Shown piece after piece: positions 16,138 through 24,165 of a DNA stretch of 64,000 nt. Every line of letters begins with the position of its first letter. Position 1 is the stretch's first letter. Under the pieces are notes generated by a model that ran no database searches, was not told the origin of the DNA, and saw only the letters and a list, made by a program, of their open reading frames with translations. Position numbers and translations under genes: made by a program. The stretch covers positions 5,045,501-5,109,500 of the forward strand of contig NC_014923.1 of assembly GCF_000185905.1 (NCBI RefSeq), in the 5' to 3' direction. Origin of the DNA: Mesorhizobium ciceri biovar biserrulae WSM1271. Lineage in GTDB: Bacteria > Pseudomonadota > Alphaproteobacteria > Rhizobiales > Rhizobiaceae.

Positions 16138-18378
16138 TTACGCCTTCAGGTCGGCCGTGCTGTCCAGATACTGGGTCAGCGCGCAGACCAGATGATAGAA
16201 GATGCTGGCCGGAACGTCCGATGCCAGTGAGCGGCCGCGCTCGTCGATGCGGTCGATCCACAGGCCGAGCGGCGCCGGGTCGATGTGCCAGCGGAACAGC
16301 CGGCCGACGCGCGCTTCGATCTCGGGCTTCAGATCGGGGCCGCCCGAGCCATCCAGTGCGATCGCCGCCTTCACGGCTTCGGCCTGCGGCCAGCTGCGCG
16401 ATATCAGGTCGAGCGGCAGGCCCTGCCGCGAGACGGCGCCATAGGCAAGCCCGGTGGCGCGGTTGAGGCCATTGGCGATGGCCGAGGCGTAGAGTTTCCT
16501 GGCAAAGCCGCTCAACTCGGCCTGGCCGCTGCGCCCGGCGAAATCGACCAACAAAGAGGCCCATTCGAAATGGTGGCCAGGCTCGGTCCACGAGCCTTTC
16601 TCGCCGGCGGATGGTTTCCATTCGGCATCGAAATACTCGCCAAGCGTCCAGCTTTCCGGATCGAAGAAATGACTGCGGAAGAGGTCGATGATGCGCGCTG
16701 CGCGGCGCAGATGGGCGCGCTCGCCGGTCGCCTGGTGCCAGGCGAGGAAGGCCTCAAGCAGGTGCATATGCGGGTTGGAGCGGCGCTCGCCTTTGCCATC
16801 CGATGTCTCAAGGAAGCCGGTCATGCGGCTGTCTTCGAGATGCGCATCGAGAAAGGCGAAGGTTTCCTCGCCGAGGCGCAAGGCGTCGGGATTGCCAGAC
16901 ATATGCGCATGCGCCAGTGCCAGGAGCACGCAGGAATGATCGTAGGCATCCTCGGTGGCGTCGGCAACCGAACCGTCAACATTCAGCGTCCGAACCCAGC
17001 CGCCCTTGTCGGTGCGGCCCTTGCCGGCCATGAAGGCGATGCCGTGGCTGATCAGCCGGTCGGCCGGACCGTCCCAGCCGCGCGCCCGGGCAACGGCGAA
17101 GGCATAGACCTGCCTCGCCGTGGTGCGCATGCGCTTGGGCTTCATCAACGGCGAAGCGTCCAGGCCAAGCGCTTCGTGAAAGCCGCCATGGCGTTCGTCG
17201 ACGCCCGATGTCGACCACAGCGGCAAGGTCTCCTGAAACAGCCAGTGATGCACGCGCCGCCGCCAGGCGCCGCTTTCGATGACGCGGTCATGCGCCGGCG
17301 TGAACCTGGTTTCCAGGCGACCCGATTTTTCGAGCTGCTCGACGATCTTCTTGACGTGTTGGCTGTGGCTGACCGGAGCGACGAAGGTGGCATCCGATGT
17401 CGAAACGATGGCGATGTCCTTCATGCCGATCGCCGACAGCAGGCGGCCGTCACTGCGAATGTAGGAATTCTCGCAATCGATGGCGACGACGTCGCCGATG
17501 ATGACATTGCCCCGGTCGTCGGCGGGGCCGACATCGAGCAGCGACTGCCATGAGCCGAGATCGTTCCAGCGGAAGCCGGCCGGCACCATCGCGATGTCTT
17601 TTGCCCGCTCCATGATGGCGTAGTCGATCGAGTTCGACGGAATGGCGGCGTAGAGTTCTAGCGGCATGTAAAGGCCGGACAAATCCGATGTCGCTGCCTT
17701 GTACGCTGCTTCGGTGGCCTGCCAGATATCCGGCTGGAACGCTATGAAGGCATCACGCATGGCGCTGGCGCGAAAAAGGAAGATACCGGTGTTCCAGTAG
17801 AAATTTCCGGCCTTGAGATAGCTTTGCGCAGTCGCAAGATCCGGCTTTTCGACGAAGCGCGACACGTCGAAGATGCCGCCGCTTTCGGCCGCAACCTCGA
17901 TATAGCCGTAGCCGGTCTCGGGCTGTGTCGGCCTGATGCCGAACACCACCAGCCGGCCGCTACGCGCTGCCTCGGTGCCGGCTTCGACGCTCTGCCAGAA
18001 CTGGCGCGGGGTCGATATCTCATGGTCCGACGGCACCACCAGCACCAGGCTGTCGCCGAACTCGGACAGTGTGCGCAGCGTCGCCAGTGCGACGGCGGCG
18101 GCTGTGTTGCGCCCGGTCGGCTCGAACAGCGGCCCGCCGCCGGCGAGGTCGAGGCCGGCAAGATCGGCGTGAACGCGGTCGGCATGGCGCTCCGCGGCAA
18201 TCAGGAAGATCGGCGTTTCGCCTTCCGGCCGGGCCGTCAGCCGGCGCAAGGTCTTGGCCAGCATCGAGCCGTCGCCGGACAGATCGTGGAACTGCTTGGG
18301 ATTGTCCTCGCGCGACAGCGGCCACAACCGCGAGCCGACCCCGCCGCTCATGACAAAACTGACAATCCGCTCGGTCAT
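16138..18378 (-). CDS. mannose-1-phosphate guanylyltransferase / AGE-epimerase fusion
   Basis: A 746-residue two-domain protein. Residues 1 to about 350 are a GDP-mannose pyrophosphorylase: SGGVGSRLWPLSREDNPKQF is the nucleotide-binding signature and FVEKP a later one. ManC enzymes often end in a cupin phosphomannose isomerase. Here the remaining roughly 390 residues are instead an AGE-family (alpha/alpha)6 barrel, with NPHMHLLEAF and EPGHHFEWASLL supplying the conserved histidines and acids. AGE relatives isomerise mannose or N-acetylglucosamine, so this half may replace the phosphomannose isomerase or act on another sugar. It follows the phosphomannomutase gene on the same strand with an 11-base gap, supporting a GDP-mannose role. 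Confidence 0.88.
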   Translation of the reverse strand: MTERIVSFVMSGGVGSRLWPLSREDNPKQFHDLSGDGSMLAKTLRRLTARPEGETPIFLIAAERHADRVHADLAGLDLAGGGPLFEPTGRNTAAAVALATLRTLSEFGDSLVLVVPSDHEISTPRQFWQSVEAGTEAARSGRLVVFGIRPTQPETGYGYIEVAAESGGIFDVSRFVEKPDLATAQSYLKAGNFYWNTGIFLFRASAMRDAFIAFQPDIWQATEAAYKAATSDLSGLYMPLELYAAIPSNSIDYAIMERAKDIAMVPAGFRWNDLGSWQSLLDVGPADDRGNVIIGDVVAIDCENSYIRSDGRLLSAIGMKDIAIVSTSDATFVAPVSHSQHVKKIVEQLEKSGRLETRFTPAHDRVIESGAWRRRVHHWLFQETLPLWSTSGVDERHGGFHEALGLDASPLMKPKRMRTTARQVYAFAVARARGWDGPADRLISHGIAFMAGKGRTDKGGWVRTLNVDGSVADATEDAYDHSCVLLALAHAHMSGNPDALRLGEETFAFLDAHLEDSRMTGFLETSDGKGERRSNPHMHLLEAFLAWHQATGERAHLRRAARIIDLFRSHFFDPESWTLGEYFDAEWKPSAGEKGSWTEPGHHFEWASLLVDFAGRSGQAELSGFARKLYASAIANGLNRATGLAYGAVSRQGLPLDLISRSWPQAEAVKAAIALDGSGGPDLKPEIEARVGRLFRWHIDPAPLGLWIDRIDERGRSLASDVPASIFYHLVCALTQYLDSTADLKA

Positions 18379-18389
18379 TCAACCACCAT

Positions 18390-19967
18390 TCAAAAGGTCT
18401 GGTTGTAGGCGCCCACCTCGGGGCTGCGGCGCAGCACGGTGTCGACAGCCTCGAACATCTCCCGTCGACGCTGCGACGACACCGGGCTTTCGACGACCAC
18501 GACCAGTTCCGGCTTGTTCGACGAGGCGCGCACCAGTCCCCAGGTGCCGTCGTCCGCGACAACGCGCGCACCGTTGACGGTGATGAGGTCGGCGATCTTC
18601 TGGCCCGCAAAAACCGTTCCATCCCGCTTCATGGCCTGAAAGTCGGCAACCACCCGCTCGACAACGCCATACTTCACATCGTCCGCGCAGTGCGACGACA
18701 TGGTCGGCGTGCCGAAGGTCAGCGGCAGCGCGCGGTATAGATCGGCCATCGAACTGCCGGGGCTGCGGTCCAGCATCTGGCAGATGGCAATGGCGGTGAC
18801 CAGCCCATCGTCATAACCCCGCCCGATCGGCGGGTTGAAGAAGAAATGGCCCGACTTTTCGAAACCGGCGACGGCGCCAAGCTCGGCGACGCGGCGCTTG
18901 ATGTAGGAGTGGCCGGTCTTCCAGTAGTCGGTGACGGCGCTGTTGGCGCGCAGCACGCTGTCTGTGTTGAACAGGCCGGTCGACTTGACGTCGACGACGA
19001 AGGTCGAGCCCGGATGCTGGCTGGAGATATCGCGCGCCAGCATCACACCGACCTTGTCGGCAAAAATCTCATTGCCCTCATTGTCGACGACGCCGCAGCG
19101 GTCGCCGTCACCGTCGAAGCCAAGGCCGACATCGGCTCCAGTCTCAAGCACCTTGTCCCTGATGGCATGCAGCATCTGCATATCCTCGGGATTGGGATTG
19201 TAGCGCGGAAAGGTGTGGTCGAGTTCGACATCGAGCGGGATGACCTCGCAGCCGATGCGCTGCAGCGCTTGCGGCGCGAAGGCGCCGGCGGTGCCGTTGC
19301 CGCAGGCGGCGACCACTTTCAGCTTTCGGGTGATGCGCTTGTCCTCGGTCAGATCGTCGAGATAAGTAGCGCGAAAATCGCGAACGAAATCGTAGGAGCC
19401 GCCGCCGACGAGATCGAAATCGCCGGCCAGTACAATCTGCTTCAGCGCGCTCATCTCTTCCGGCCCGAAAGTCAGCGGCCGCGCCGCACCCATCTTGACG
19501 CCGGTCCAGCCATTCTCGTTATGCGAGGCGGTGACCATAGCGACCGAAGGCACGTCCAGTGCGAACTGGGCGAAATAGGCCATCGGCGACAACGCCAGTC
19601 CGATGTCCCTCACCCGAGCGCCTGCAGCCATCAAACCGGACACCAGCGCCAGCTTGATGCCAAGCGAATAGGAGCGGAAATCGTGCCCGGTGACGATATC
19701 GGGACCGGCACCGACACGGCGGATCAGCGTGCCAAGCCCCATTCCGAGCGCCTGGACGCCATTCAGATTGAGCTCCGGCAGTTGCGCGGAGCCGGGATGG
19801 CCAAACCACCAGCGCGCATCATATTCTCGAAAGCCGGATGGCTTGATCAGCGCTTCGGTTTCGAACTCGAAACTGTTGGGCCGGGCGTCGCCAACGATGC
19901 TGAAGGACAAGACTGGAAAACTCCGAGTGGCGGAAATTACGAGTTGTCGAGGACTGCGGCTTAGCAC
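18390..19967 (-). CDS. phosphomannomutase/phosphoglucomutase family
   Basis: Interconverts mannose-6-phosphate and mannose-1-phosphate, the substrate of the guanylyltransferase encoded next. The phosphoserine loop reads VTASHNENGWTG, the metal site FDGDGDRCG, and GFEKSGHFFF plus the C-terminal SSNKPELVV close the active site. The start is unclear. The frame opens at a GTG (19967) without an obvious ribosome site, and a TTG at 19910 would give a shorter protein. The conserved part begins at ALIKPSGFREYDARWWFG. The product is 525 residues at most. It is the first gene of a two-gene unit with manC-AGE. Confidence 0.9.
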   Translation of the reverse strand: MLSRSPRQLVISATRSFPVLSFSIVGDARPNSFEFETEALIKPSGFREYDARWWFGHPGSAQLPELNLNGVQALGMGLGTLIRRVGAGPDIVTGHDFRSYSLGIKLALVSGLMAAGARVRDIGLALSPMAYFAQFALDVPSVAMVTASHNENGWTGVKMGAARPLTFGPEEMSALKQIVLAGDFDLVGGGSYDFVRDFRATYLDDLTEDKRITRKLKVVAACGNGTAGAFAPQALQRIGCEVIPLDVELDHTFPRYNPNPEDMQMLHAIRDKVLETGADVGLGFDGDGDRCGVVDNEGNEIFADKVGVMLARDISSQHPGSTFVVDVKSTGLFNTDSVLRANSAVTDYWKTGHSYIKRRVAELGAVAGFEKSGHFFFNPPIGRGYDDGLVTAIAICQMLDRSPGSSMADLYRALPLTFGTPTMSSHCADDVKYGVVERVVADFQAMKRDGTVFAGQKIADLITVNGARVVADDGTWGLVRASSNKPELVVVVESPVSSQRRREMFEAVDTVLRRSPEVGAYNQTF

Positions 19968-20111
19968 AGAAGGCTTTAAGCCACGTTTATCCCAGGAGGG
20001 AATCCGAGCCTTTCGGGCTATGCTCGACGAAAGCCGATGAAATGCGACAGAAGTGCTGCCATGCCGCTTGCAGGAACGAAGTGTGGCGGCTATAAGCCCG
20101 CGGTCTGGTCA

Positions 20112-20188
20112 CGGAGTGTAGCGCAGCCTGGTAGCGCACCTCGTTCGGGACGAGGGGGTCGCAGGTTCAAATCCTGCCACTCCGACCA
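20112..20188 (+). tRNA. tRNA-Pro (anticodon CGG)
   Basis: A 77-base tRNA with genome-encoded CCA. The acceptor pairs CGGAGTG with CACTCCG, followed by A and CCA. The anticodon stem is CCTCG/CGAGG around loop TTCGGGA, giving anticodon CGG (reads CCG). The T arm is GCAGG-TTCAAAT-CCTGC. No copy of its 3' end was noticed elsewhere in the window, so there is no evidence that it serves as an integration site here. The following 200 bases (20189-20387) hold nothing recognisable. Confidence 0.97.
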
Positions 20189-20387
20189 GAAAAAACAAAG
20201 AGTTAGCGCATCCCGACTTCGGCGCTCCACCTGCCCCTCAAGCGAGATTACTCGCGTCTCCCCGCCGGCCGACAGCGATGCCTGTTGCACTGGACAGCAA
20301 CCAGACGGTCAACCGGCCGCTTTATGCCTTCATACGTGCGCTCGCGGACAGATTCCGGAAAACATCTCAACTGGCACGCGCGTCCGG

Positions 20388-20462
20388 CTAGCGGAGGCCA
20401 AAAAAGCTCAAGATCGCTATCACGATGACCACAGCTCCAACGAGCCAAATGATATTGTTCAT
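20388..20462 (-). CDS. 24-residue single-pass membrane peptide
   Basis: A short frame from ATG 20462 to TAG 20388-20390 encodes 24 residues beginning MNNIIWLVGAVVIVIAIL and ending SFFGLR. Apart from the ends it is one uninterrupted hydrophobic helix, so an inner-membrane microprotein is predicted. The start has a very good ribosome site (AGGAGAGAG, 4 bases before ATG). A GGAAC-N17-GTT element lies 119 bases upstream on the same strand. Similar tiny single-helix proteins are common in rhizobial genomes, but none has a function I can name. Confidence 0.7.
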   Translation of the reverse strand: MNNIIWLVGAVVIVIAILSFFGLR

Positions 20463-20580
20463 GATCTCTCTCCTGTTGCCTGGGGGAAGCCCGCGCCTCT
20501 GGCGGAGAACGCGGGCCGACCAGTCTTTGCCGACTGATCCGCAGCAGACACCAAATCGTGATCCCGGCTGCGAGAAATAA

Positions 20581-20605
20581 AACCATCAGGCACGTCTAAT
20601 GTTCC
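20581..20605 (-). promoter_or_regulatory. sigma-EcfG-like promoter for the 24-residue peptide
   Basis: On the minus strand, GGAAC (20605-20601) is followed by 17 bases and GTT (20583-20581). This fits the alphaproteobacterial general-stress pattern GGAAC-N16/17-(C)GTT except for the base before GTT. The peptide's ATG lies about 118 bases downstream. Confidence 0.55.
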
Positions 20606-20661
20606 GTCGTTGACGAGATCCGGCGATGACCAGTGAACGTTCGGGCCGATGCCGGACCACC

Positions 20662-20686
20662 GGAACCAAAGTGATCAGGGGCAGTT
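20662..20686 (+). promoter_or_regulatory. sigma-EcfG-like promoter for the His-rich protein
   Basis: On the plus strand, GGAAC (20662-20666) is followed by 17 bases and GTT (20684-20686). This has the same spacing as the divergent element at 20581-20605. The start codon of the His-rich gene is 40 bases downstream, a normal leader length. Confidence 0.6.
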
Positions 20687-20726
20687 AATCCAATGAAGGG
20701 CTAATTAAGAAAATGGAGAAATTGCA

Positions 20727-21017
20727 ATGAAAACAATGATCATGTGCGCGTTGGCGATTTCCATTGGACTGCCCGTCGTGGCTTCGGCAGCCGAAGCCGA
20801 TGTGGTTGTTAGAACCCATCATCGACATCACGGCAGCGTCAAGATCATCAACGAAGACGGTCAGCGCTTGCACCACCGCCGCCATGGTACTGTGGCGTTC
20901 TACGACCATGGGCGCCGGCATCATCACCGCGATACCGTTGTCGTGACAGGTTCCGTTTCCACCCATCGCCACCACCATCGGCACCATCCCGTGGTGATCG
21001 AGAACGACGGGTACTGA
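20727..21017 (+). CDS. small exported histidine-rich protein
   Basis: A 96-residue protein with a Sec signal peptide (MKTMIMCALAISIGLPVVAS, likely cleaved in ASAAEA). The mature part of about 73 residues is polar and carries 17 histidines in clusters (THHRHHG, LHHRRHG, RRHHHR, HRHHHRHH). Alternating histidine clusters with arginine suggest metal or polyanion binding in the periplasm, but no named family is recognised. The start has GGAG 9 bases upstream. It lies under a GGAAC-type stress promoter and is followed by a strong hairpin (21030-21055), so it is probably monocistronic. Confidence 0.8.
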   Translation: MKTMIMCALAISIGLPVVASAAEADVVVRTHHRHHGSVKIINEDGQRLHHRRHGTVAFYDHGRRHHHRDTVVVTGSVSTHRHHHRHHPVVIENDGY

Positions 21018-21029
21018 CCACAGATCTCC

Positions 21030-21055
21030 GGCCCGATTCTTGAAGGAATCGGGCC
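21030..21055 (+). terminator. hairpin after His-rich gene
   Basis: A perfect 10-base-pair stem (GGCCCGATTC / GAATCGGGCC) with a 6-base loop begins 12 bases after the stop codon. There is only a short T-run further on (CCCTTTG), so termination strength is uncertain. Confidence 0.7.
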
Positions 21056-21196
21056 ACGAGAGGCCCTTTGATCATGCTTTTGGCAGCACCGTCGGCAAGA
21101 CAATTGCCCCTAGCCAGACTTAGGTCTGACCCCTGCCCGACCGAAGTCCAGGTTGGAAACGCATGCGCTTGCCCCAAATTCGGGGTGGCGGGCAAA

Positions 21197-21439
21197 ATGA
21201 TCGATGAAACCAAGAGCAGCAGCATGTCGAACCGTGAGACCAAACGATCCGATGCCCTGAGCACGCGAGTAACAGAGATCAAGGCCAGGATGCAGCAAGC
21301 CCAGATTACCGAAGACGAGATGAAGACCTTCCAGAAGGTCGCGGCCATCATGGAGGGCGGCGAGGGCCGAATCGAGGTTGACGACCTGATTGCCGCGTCA
21401 TTCCTCACCGACACGCTGCTGAACAGCCCGAAGCGTTAA
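21197..21439 (+). CDS. hypothetical protein, 80 residues
   Basis: An unrecognised small soluble protein. From ATG 21197 it has 80 residues; ATG 21224 (71 residues) is equally possible, since neither has a clear ribosome site. It is charged and helical (STRVTEIKARMQQAQITEDE) with a C-terminal EVDDLIAASFLTDTLL segment, and has no signal peptide or membrane span. The next gene starts 6 bases after its stop, so the two are probably co-expressed. No function is proposed. Confidence 0.55.
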   Translation: MIDETKSSSMSNRETKRSDALSTRVTEIKARMQQAQITEDEMKTFQKVAAIMEGGEGRIEVDDLIAASFLTDTLLNSPKR

Positions 21440-21445
21440 GCGACC

Positions 21446-21886
21446 ATGCCGACGATTAGCAGACTTTTTGATTCCCACGCCGATGCGACGCGGGTCGCTA
21501 GCGACTTGGTGGCGGCCGGAATTCCTCGCGTACAGATCGCGATCATCGGGCCTTACAATGACGAGACAGGATCTGTTTGGGTTTCCGCTTTGGGATCGGT
21601 ACTGGGCGCTGCTGCCGGCGGGTTGGCATGTCTGAGCGTCGTTGCGGCAGTTGGCATCAATCCTGTTGCTGCGAGCGTATTGCCAACAGCGGTGGCTGGC
21701 GCGGTCTGTGGCGGCGTTGCCGGCGGTCTGTTTGGAACATTCGCCCTGCACGCCATGAAGGCGGATGATCAGGACGTGGCCGAGGGCGTCGTCCTGGTGA
21801 CGGCGCATGTCGATGAAAATGACGCCGAGATCGCTCAGACAGTGCTCGGCGGTCCCCCGTCGACGTTGGTGGCCGAAGCAGCTTAG
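21446..21886 (+). CDS. glycine-rich membrane protein, general-stress-17M/YflT-like
   Basis: A 146-residue protein. The N-terminus MPTISRLFDSHADATRVASDLVAAGIP is a short alpha/beta domain like that of heat-induced YflT/general stress 17M proteins. Two adjacent hydrophobic glycine/alanine-rich segments follow (about 46-70 and 72-100, with GSVLGAAAGGL and AGAVCGGVAGGLFG), typical of a membrane hairpin. The C-terminus repeats a short strand (GVVLVTAHVDENDAEIAQTVL). The resemblance is general, so the role is uncertain; membrane stress protection is a guess. It sits 6 bases after the 80-residue gene. Confidence 0.7.
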   Translation: MPTISRLFDSHADATRVASDLVAAGIPRVQIAIIGPYNDETGSVWVSALGSVLGAAAGGLACLSVVAAVGINPVAASVLPTAVAGAVCGGVAGGLFGTFALHAMKADDQDVAEGVVLVTAHVDENDAEIAQTVLGGPPSTLVAEAA

Positions 21887-22109
21887 GAAAGCCGCCTCGA
21901 CGTCGCCGGAACCGGCACTCTCCGTTTGCCAGCGATTGAACTCCACACCCGGCAGATAGCAATTCAGACTGGGGATGTTCCTGCCGTCGGCCCGCATGGC
22001 CGAACCCTGTGGCAGGTTGCTTCGCGGCCGCATATTTTGACGAAAAGGCCCGTCGGCTCTAGGGTCGATGGACCTGATGGAATGAGTGAAACGGCGGGCC
22101 GAGTGCGAC

Positions 22110-22454
22110 ATGAATTTGAATTCAACCACAGCCCCGCCCTTGATTCTTGTGATGACGCTGGTTCTCGTCGCTGGCTGTTCATCGCTCGGCAGAACCGTCG
22201 ATCCGGCGAAATACGATTCAATGACGTGCACCGACCTCAACAGTGCGATGGGAGACGTCGCCCGTGACATCTCGCAAACGGCAATCACGCGCGGCAAGGT
22301 CGCCAACACCAATGTTCCACGCTGGCTGCTCGGCGGCTCACGCGTGAAGACCGCGGTAGCCAACCGTGAAACAGCCAGGATCGACCGGCTTAAGCAGCAA
22401 CAGGATGCCATTGCCGCCGTGCGAGCGCGCAAGTGCCAGAGGTCCGCGAATTGA
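22110..22454 (+). CDS. small lipoprotein of unknown function
   Basis: A 114-residue protein from ATG 22110 (a GTG at 22086 would add eight charged residues before the signal). The hydrophobic core PPLILVMTLVLVAGC ends in the lipobox LVAGC, so lipidation at the Cys is predicted. The mature part is helical and charged, with a second Cys in DSMTCTDLN and a third near the end (RKCQ), which could form a disulfide. No known domain is recognised. The 223-base gap before it shows no other gene. It converges on the oligopeptide ATPase gene, whose stop is 33 bases away. Confidence 0.7.
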   Translation: MNLNSTTAPPLILVMTLVLVAGCSSLGRTVDPAKYDSMTCTDLNSAMGDVARDISQTAITRGKVANTNVPRWLLGGSRVKTAVANRETARIDRLKQQQDAIAAVRARKCQRSAN

Positions 22455-22487
22455 GCGGACAGCCAACGCCTCGGTGCAGAGCCCGGT

Positions 22488-24107
22488 TCAGGCGCTCAGG
22501 CGAAATCGCGTCACGTCGATCGCGGCGGCCATCAGCGTCTGTGTGTAGGCGTGCTGCGGATTGCTGAAGATCGCCTCGGTCGGCCCTTCCTCGACGATCT
22601 TGCCCTGTTTCATGACGATGATGTAGTCGGCCATGGCGCGCACGACCGACAGATCGTGGCTGATGAAGAGATAGGACAATTCGTGGTCCGCCTGCAGCTT
22701 GCGCAGCAGTTCGACGATCTGTTTCTGCACAGAGCGATCGAGCGCCGAAGTCGGCTCATCCAATACCACCAGCCTGGGCTTCAGGATCATGGCGCGGGCA
22801 ATGGCGATGCGCTGCCGCTGACCGCCGGAGAATTCGTGCGGGTAGCGGTTGCGGGCGTTGGGGTCGAGGCCGACCTCGCGCAAGGCCTCGACCGCGCGTT
22901 GATCACGCTGCTTGCCCGAAAGGTCAGGCTCATGCACCAGAAGTCCTTCGGTGATGACCTGGCCGACAGTCATGCGCGGCGACAACGAGCCGAACGGGTC
23001 CTGGAAGACGAGCTGCATCTGGCGCCGCAGCGGCCGCATCGCCTGCCTGTCGGCTTGGGAAATGTCGCGATCGCCGAAACGGATGAGCCCGTCACTCGGC
23101 AACAGCCGCAGCAAGGCGCGGCCAAGAGTCGATTTGCCCGAGCCGGATTCACCAACGATGCCGATGGTCTGGTTGCGCTGCAGCCGGATCGAGATGTGAT
23201 CGACTGCACGCAGCATCAGCGGTTCGCCAGCAAGAAACCCGCCGCCGATCCTGAACGTCACTTCGACATTCCTGCCTTCGAGCAGCACTGGGGCGTTGGC
23301 GGGCGGCGGCGCCTTGCTGCCGGTCGGCTCGGCCGCCAGCAGCATTTTCGTGTAGGCATGCTGTGGGTTGACGAAGATGGCCTCCGCCTCCCCCTCCTCG
23401 ACAACCTCGCCCTGGCGCATGACATAGACCCGATCGGCAAAGCGGCGGACGATGCCAAGATCGTGGGTGATGAAGACGATCGCCATGCCGAGCTTGCGCT
23501 GCAATTCGGCCAGAAGCATCAGGATCTGCGCCTGTATGGTCACATCGAGCGCCGTCGTCGGCTCGTCGGCGATCAATATGTCAGGGTCGTTGGCGAGAGC
23601 CATCGCGATCATCACACGCTGGCGCTGGCCACCCGACATTTCGTGCGGATAGGATTTCATCCGCCGCTCGGGATCGGGAATATGCACCAGCCGCAGCAGT
23701 TTGAGCGCTTCTTCACGCGCCTCGGCGACATTCAGGCCCCGATGCCGGCGGATCGGTTCGATCAACTGGTTGCCGATTGAATAGAGCGGATCGAGCGAAG
23801 TCATCGGCTCCTGGAAGATCATGCTGATCTTGCGGCCACGGACCTTGTTGAGCTCGGATTTGCTGAGTGTTAGAAGATTGCGGCCACGATAGTCGACGCT
23901 GCCTGTCGCTTCGCCATTCGACGCCAGCAGGCTCATCGCCGCCATCATCGTCTGGCTTTTGCCGGAGCCGGATTCGCCGACCACGGCAACGGTCTCGCCC
24001 GATTTGACATGGATGTTTATGCCCTTGACCGCCTCGACGGCGCCGTCGAGCGTGCGGAAGCGGACACGCAAATCCTTGACGCTGAGGATCGTTTCGGAAG
24101 CAGCCAT
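22488..24107 (-). CDS. oligopeptide ABC transporter, duplicated ATPase (OppDF/YejF-type)
   Basis: A 539-residue protein with two complete ABC ATPase domains. Domain 1 has Walker A GESGSGKS, signature SGGQRQRV and Walker B ILIADEPT. Domain 2 has GESGSGKST, SGGQRQRI and LVVLDEPT. Each half keeps the OppD/OppF-type tail (NPQHAYT). It is therefore a fused OppD-OppF energising the permease pair encoded upstream. The frame is open to 24539, but ATG 24107 (MAASETILSVKDLRVRF) is the family start. It is the last gene of an SBP-permease-permease-ATPase operon. The 47-base junction with the previous gene carries a 15-bp tandem duplication. Confidence 0.94.
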   Translation of the reverse strand: MAASETILSVKDLRVRFRTLDGAVEAVKGINIHVKSGETVAVVGESGSGKSQTMMAAMSLLASNGEATGSVDYRGRNLLTLSKSELNKVRGRKISMIFQEPMTSLDPLYSIGNQLIEPIRRHRGLNVAEAREEALKLLRLVHIPDPERRMKSYPHEMSGGQRQRVMIAMALANDPDILIADEPTTALDVTIQAQILMLLAELQRKLGMAIVFITHDLGIVRRFADRVYVMRQGEVVEEGEAEAIFVNPQHAYTKMLLAAEPTGSKAPPPANAPVLLEGRNVEVTFRIGGGFLAGEPLMLRAVDHISIRLQRNQTIGIVGESGSGKSTLGRALLRLLPSDGLIRFGDRDISQADRQAMRPLRRQMQLVFQDPFGSLSPRMTVGQVITEGLLVHEPDLSGKQRDQRAVEALREVGLDPNARNRYPHEFSGGQRQRIAIARAMILKPRLVVLDEPTSALDRSVQKQIVELLRKLQADHELSYLFISHDLSVVRAMADYIIVMKQGKIVEEGPTEAIFSNPQHAYTQTLMAAAIDVTRFRLSA

Positions 24108-24135
24108 CTCAGCGGTCCCCCTCTTTATCGACCCG

Positions 24136-24165
24136 CATCTTAGCGATCCCCATCTTAGCGATCCC
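24136..24165 (-). repeat. 15-bp tandem duplication at the permease stop codon
   Basis: CATCTTAGCGATCCC occurs twice in perfect tandem (24136-24150 and 24151-24165, plus-strand reading). On the coding strand each copy reads GGGATCGCTAAGATG, duplicating the stop of the OppC-like gene and a following ATG. The second ATG-containing frame runs 14 codons (24153 down to 24109) and ends 1 base before the ATPase ATG. Confidence 0.85.

Noticed and set aside
20112..20188. tRNA-Pro as the attachment site of an island
   Set aside because: No integrase and no second copy of the tRNA 3' end were seen.
20090..20586. Open frames across and downstream of the tRNA
   Set aside because: They translate tRNA sequence or lack starts, codon bias and homology; only the 24-codon frame has a convincing ribosome site.
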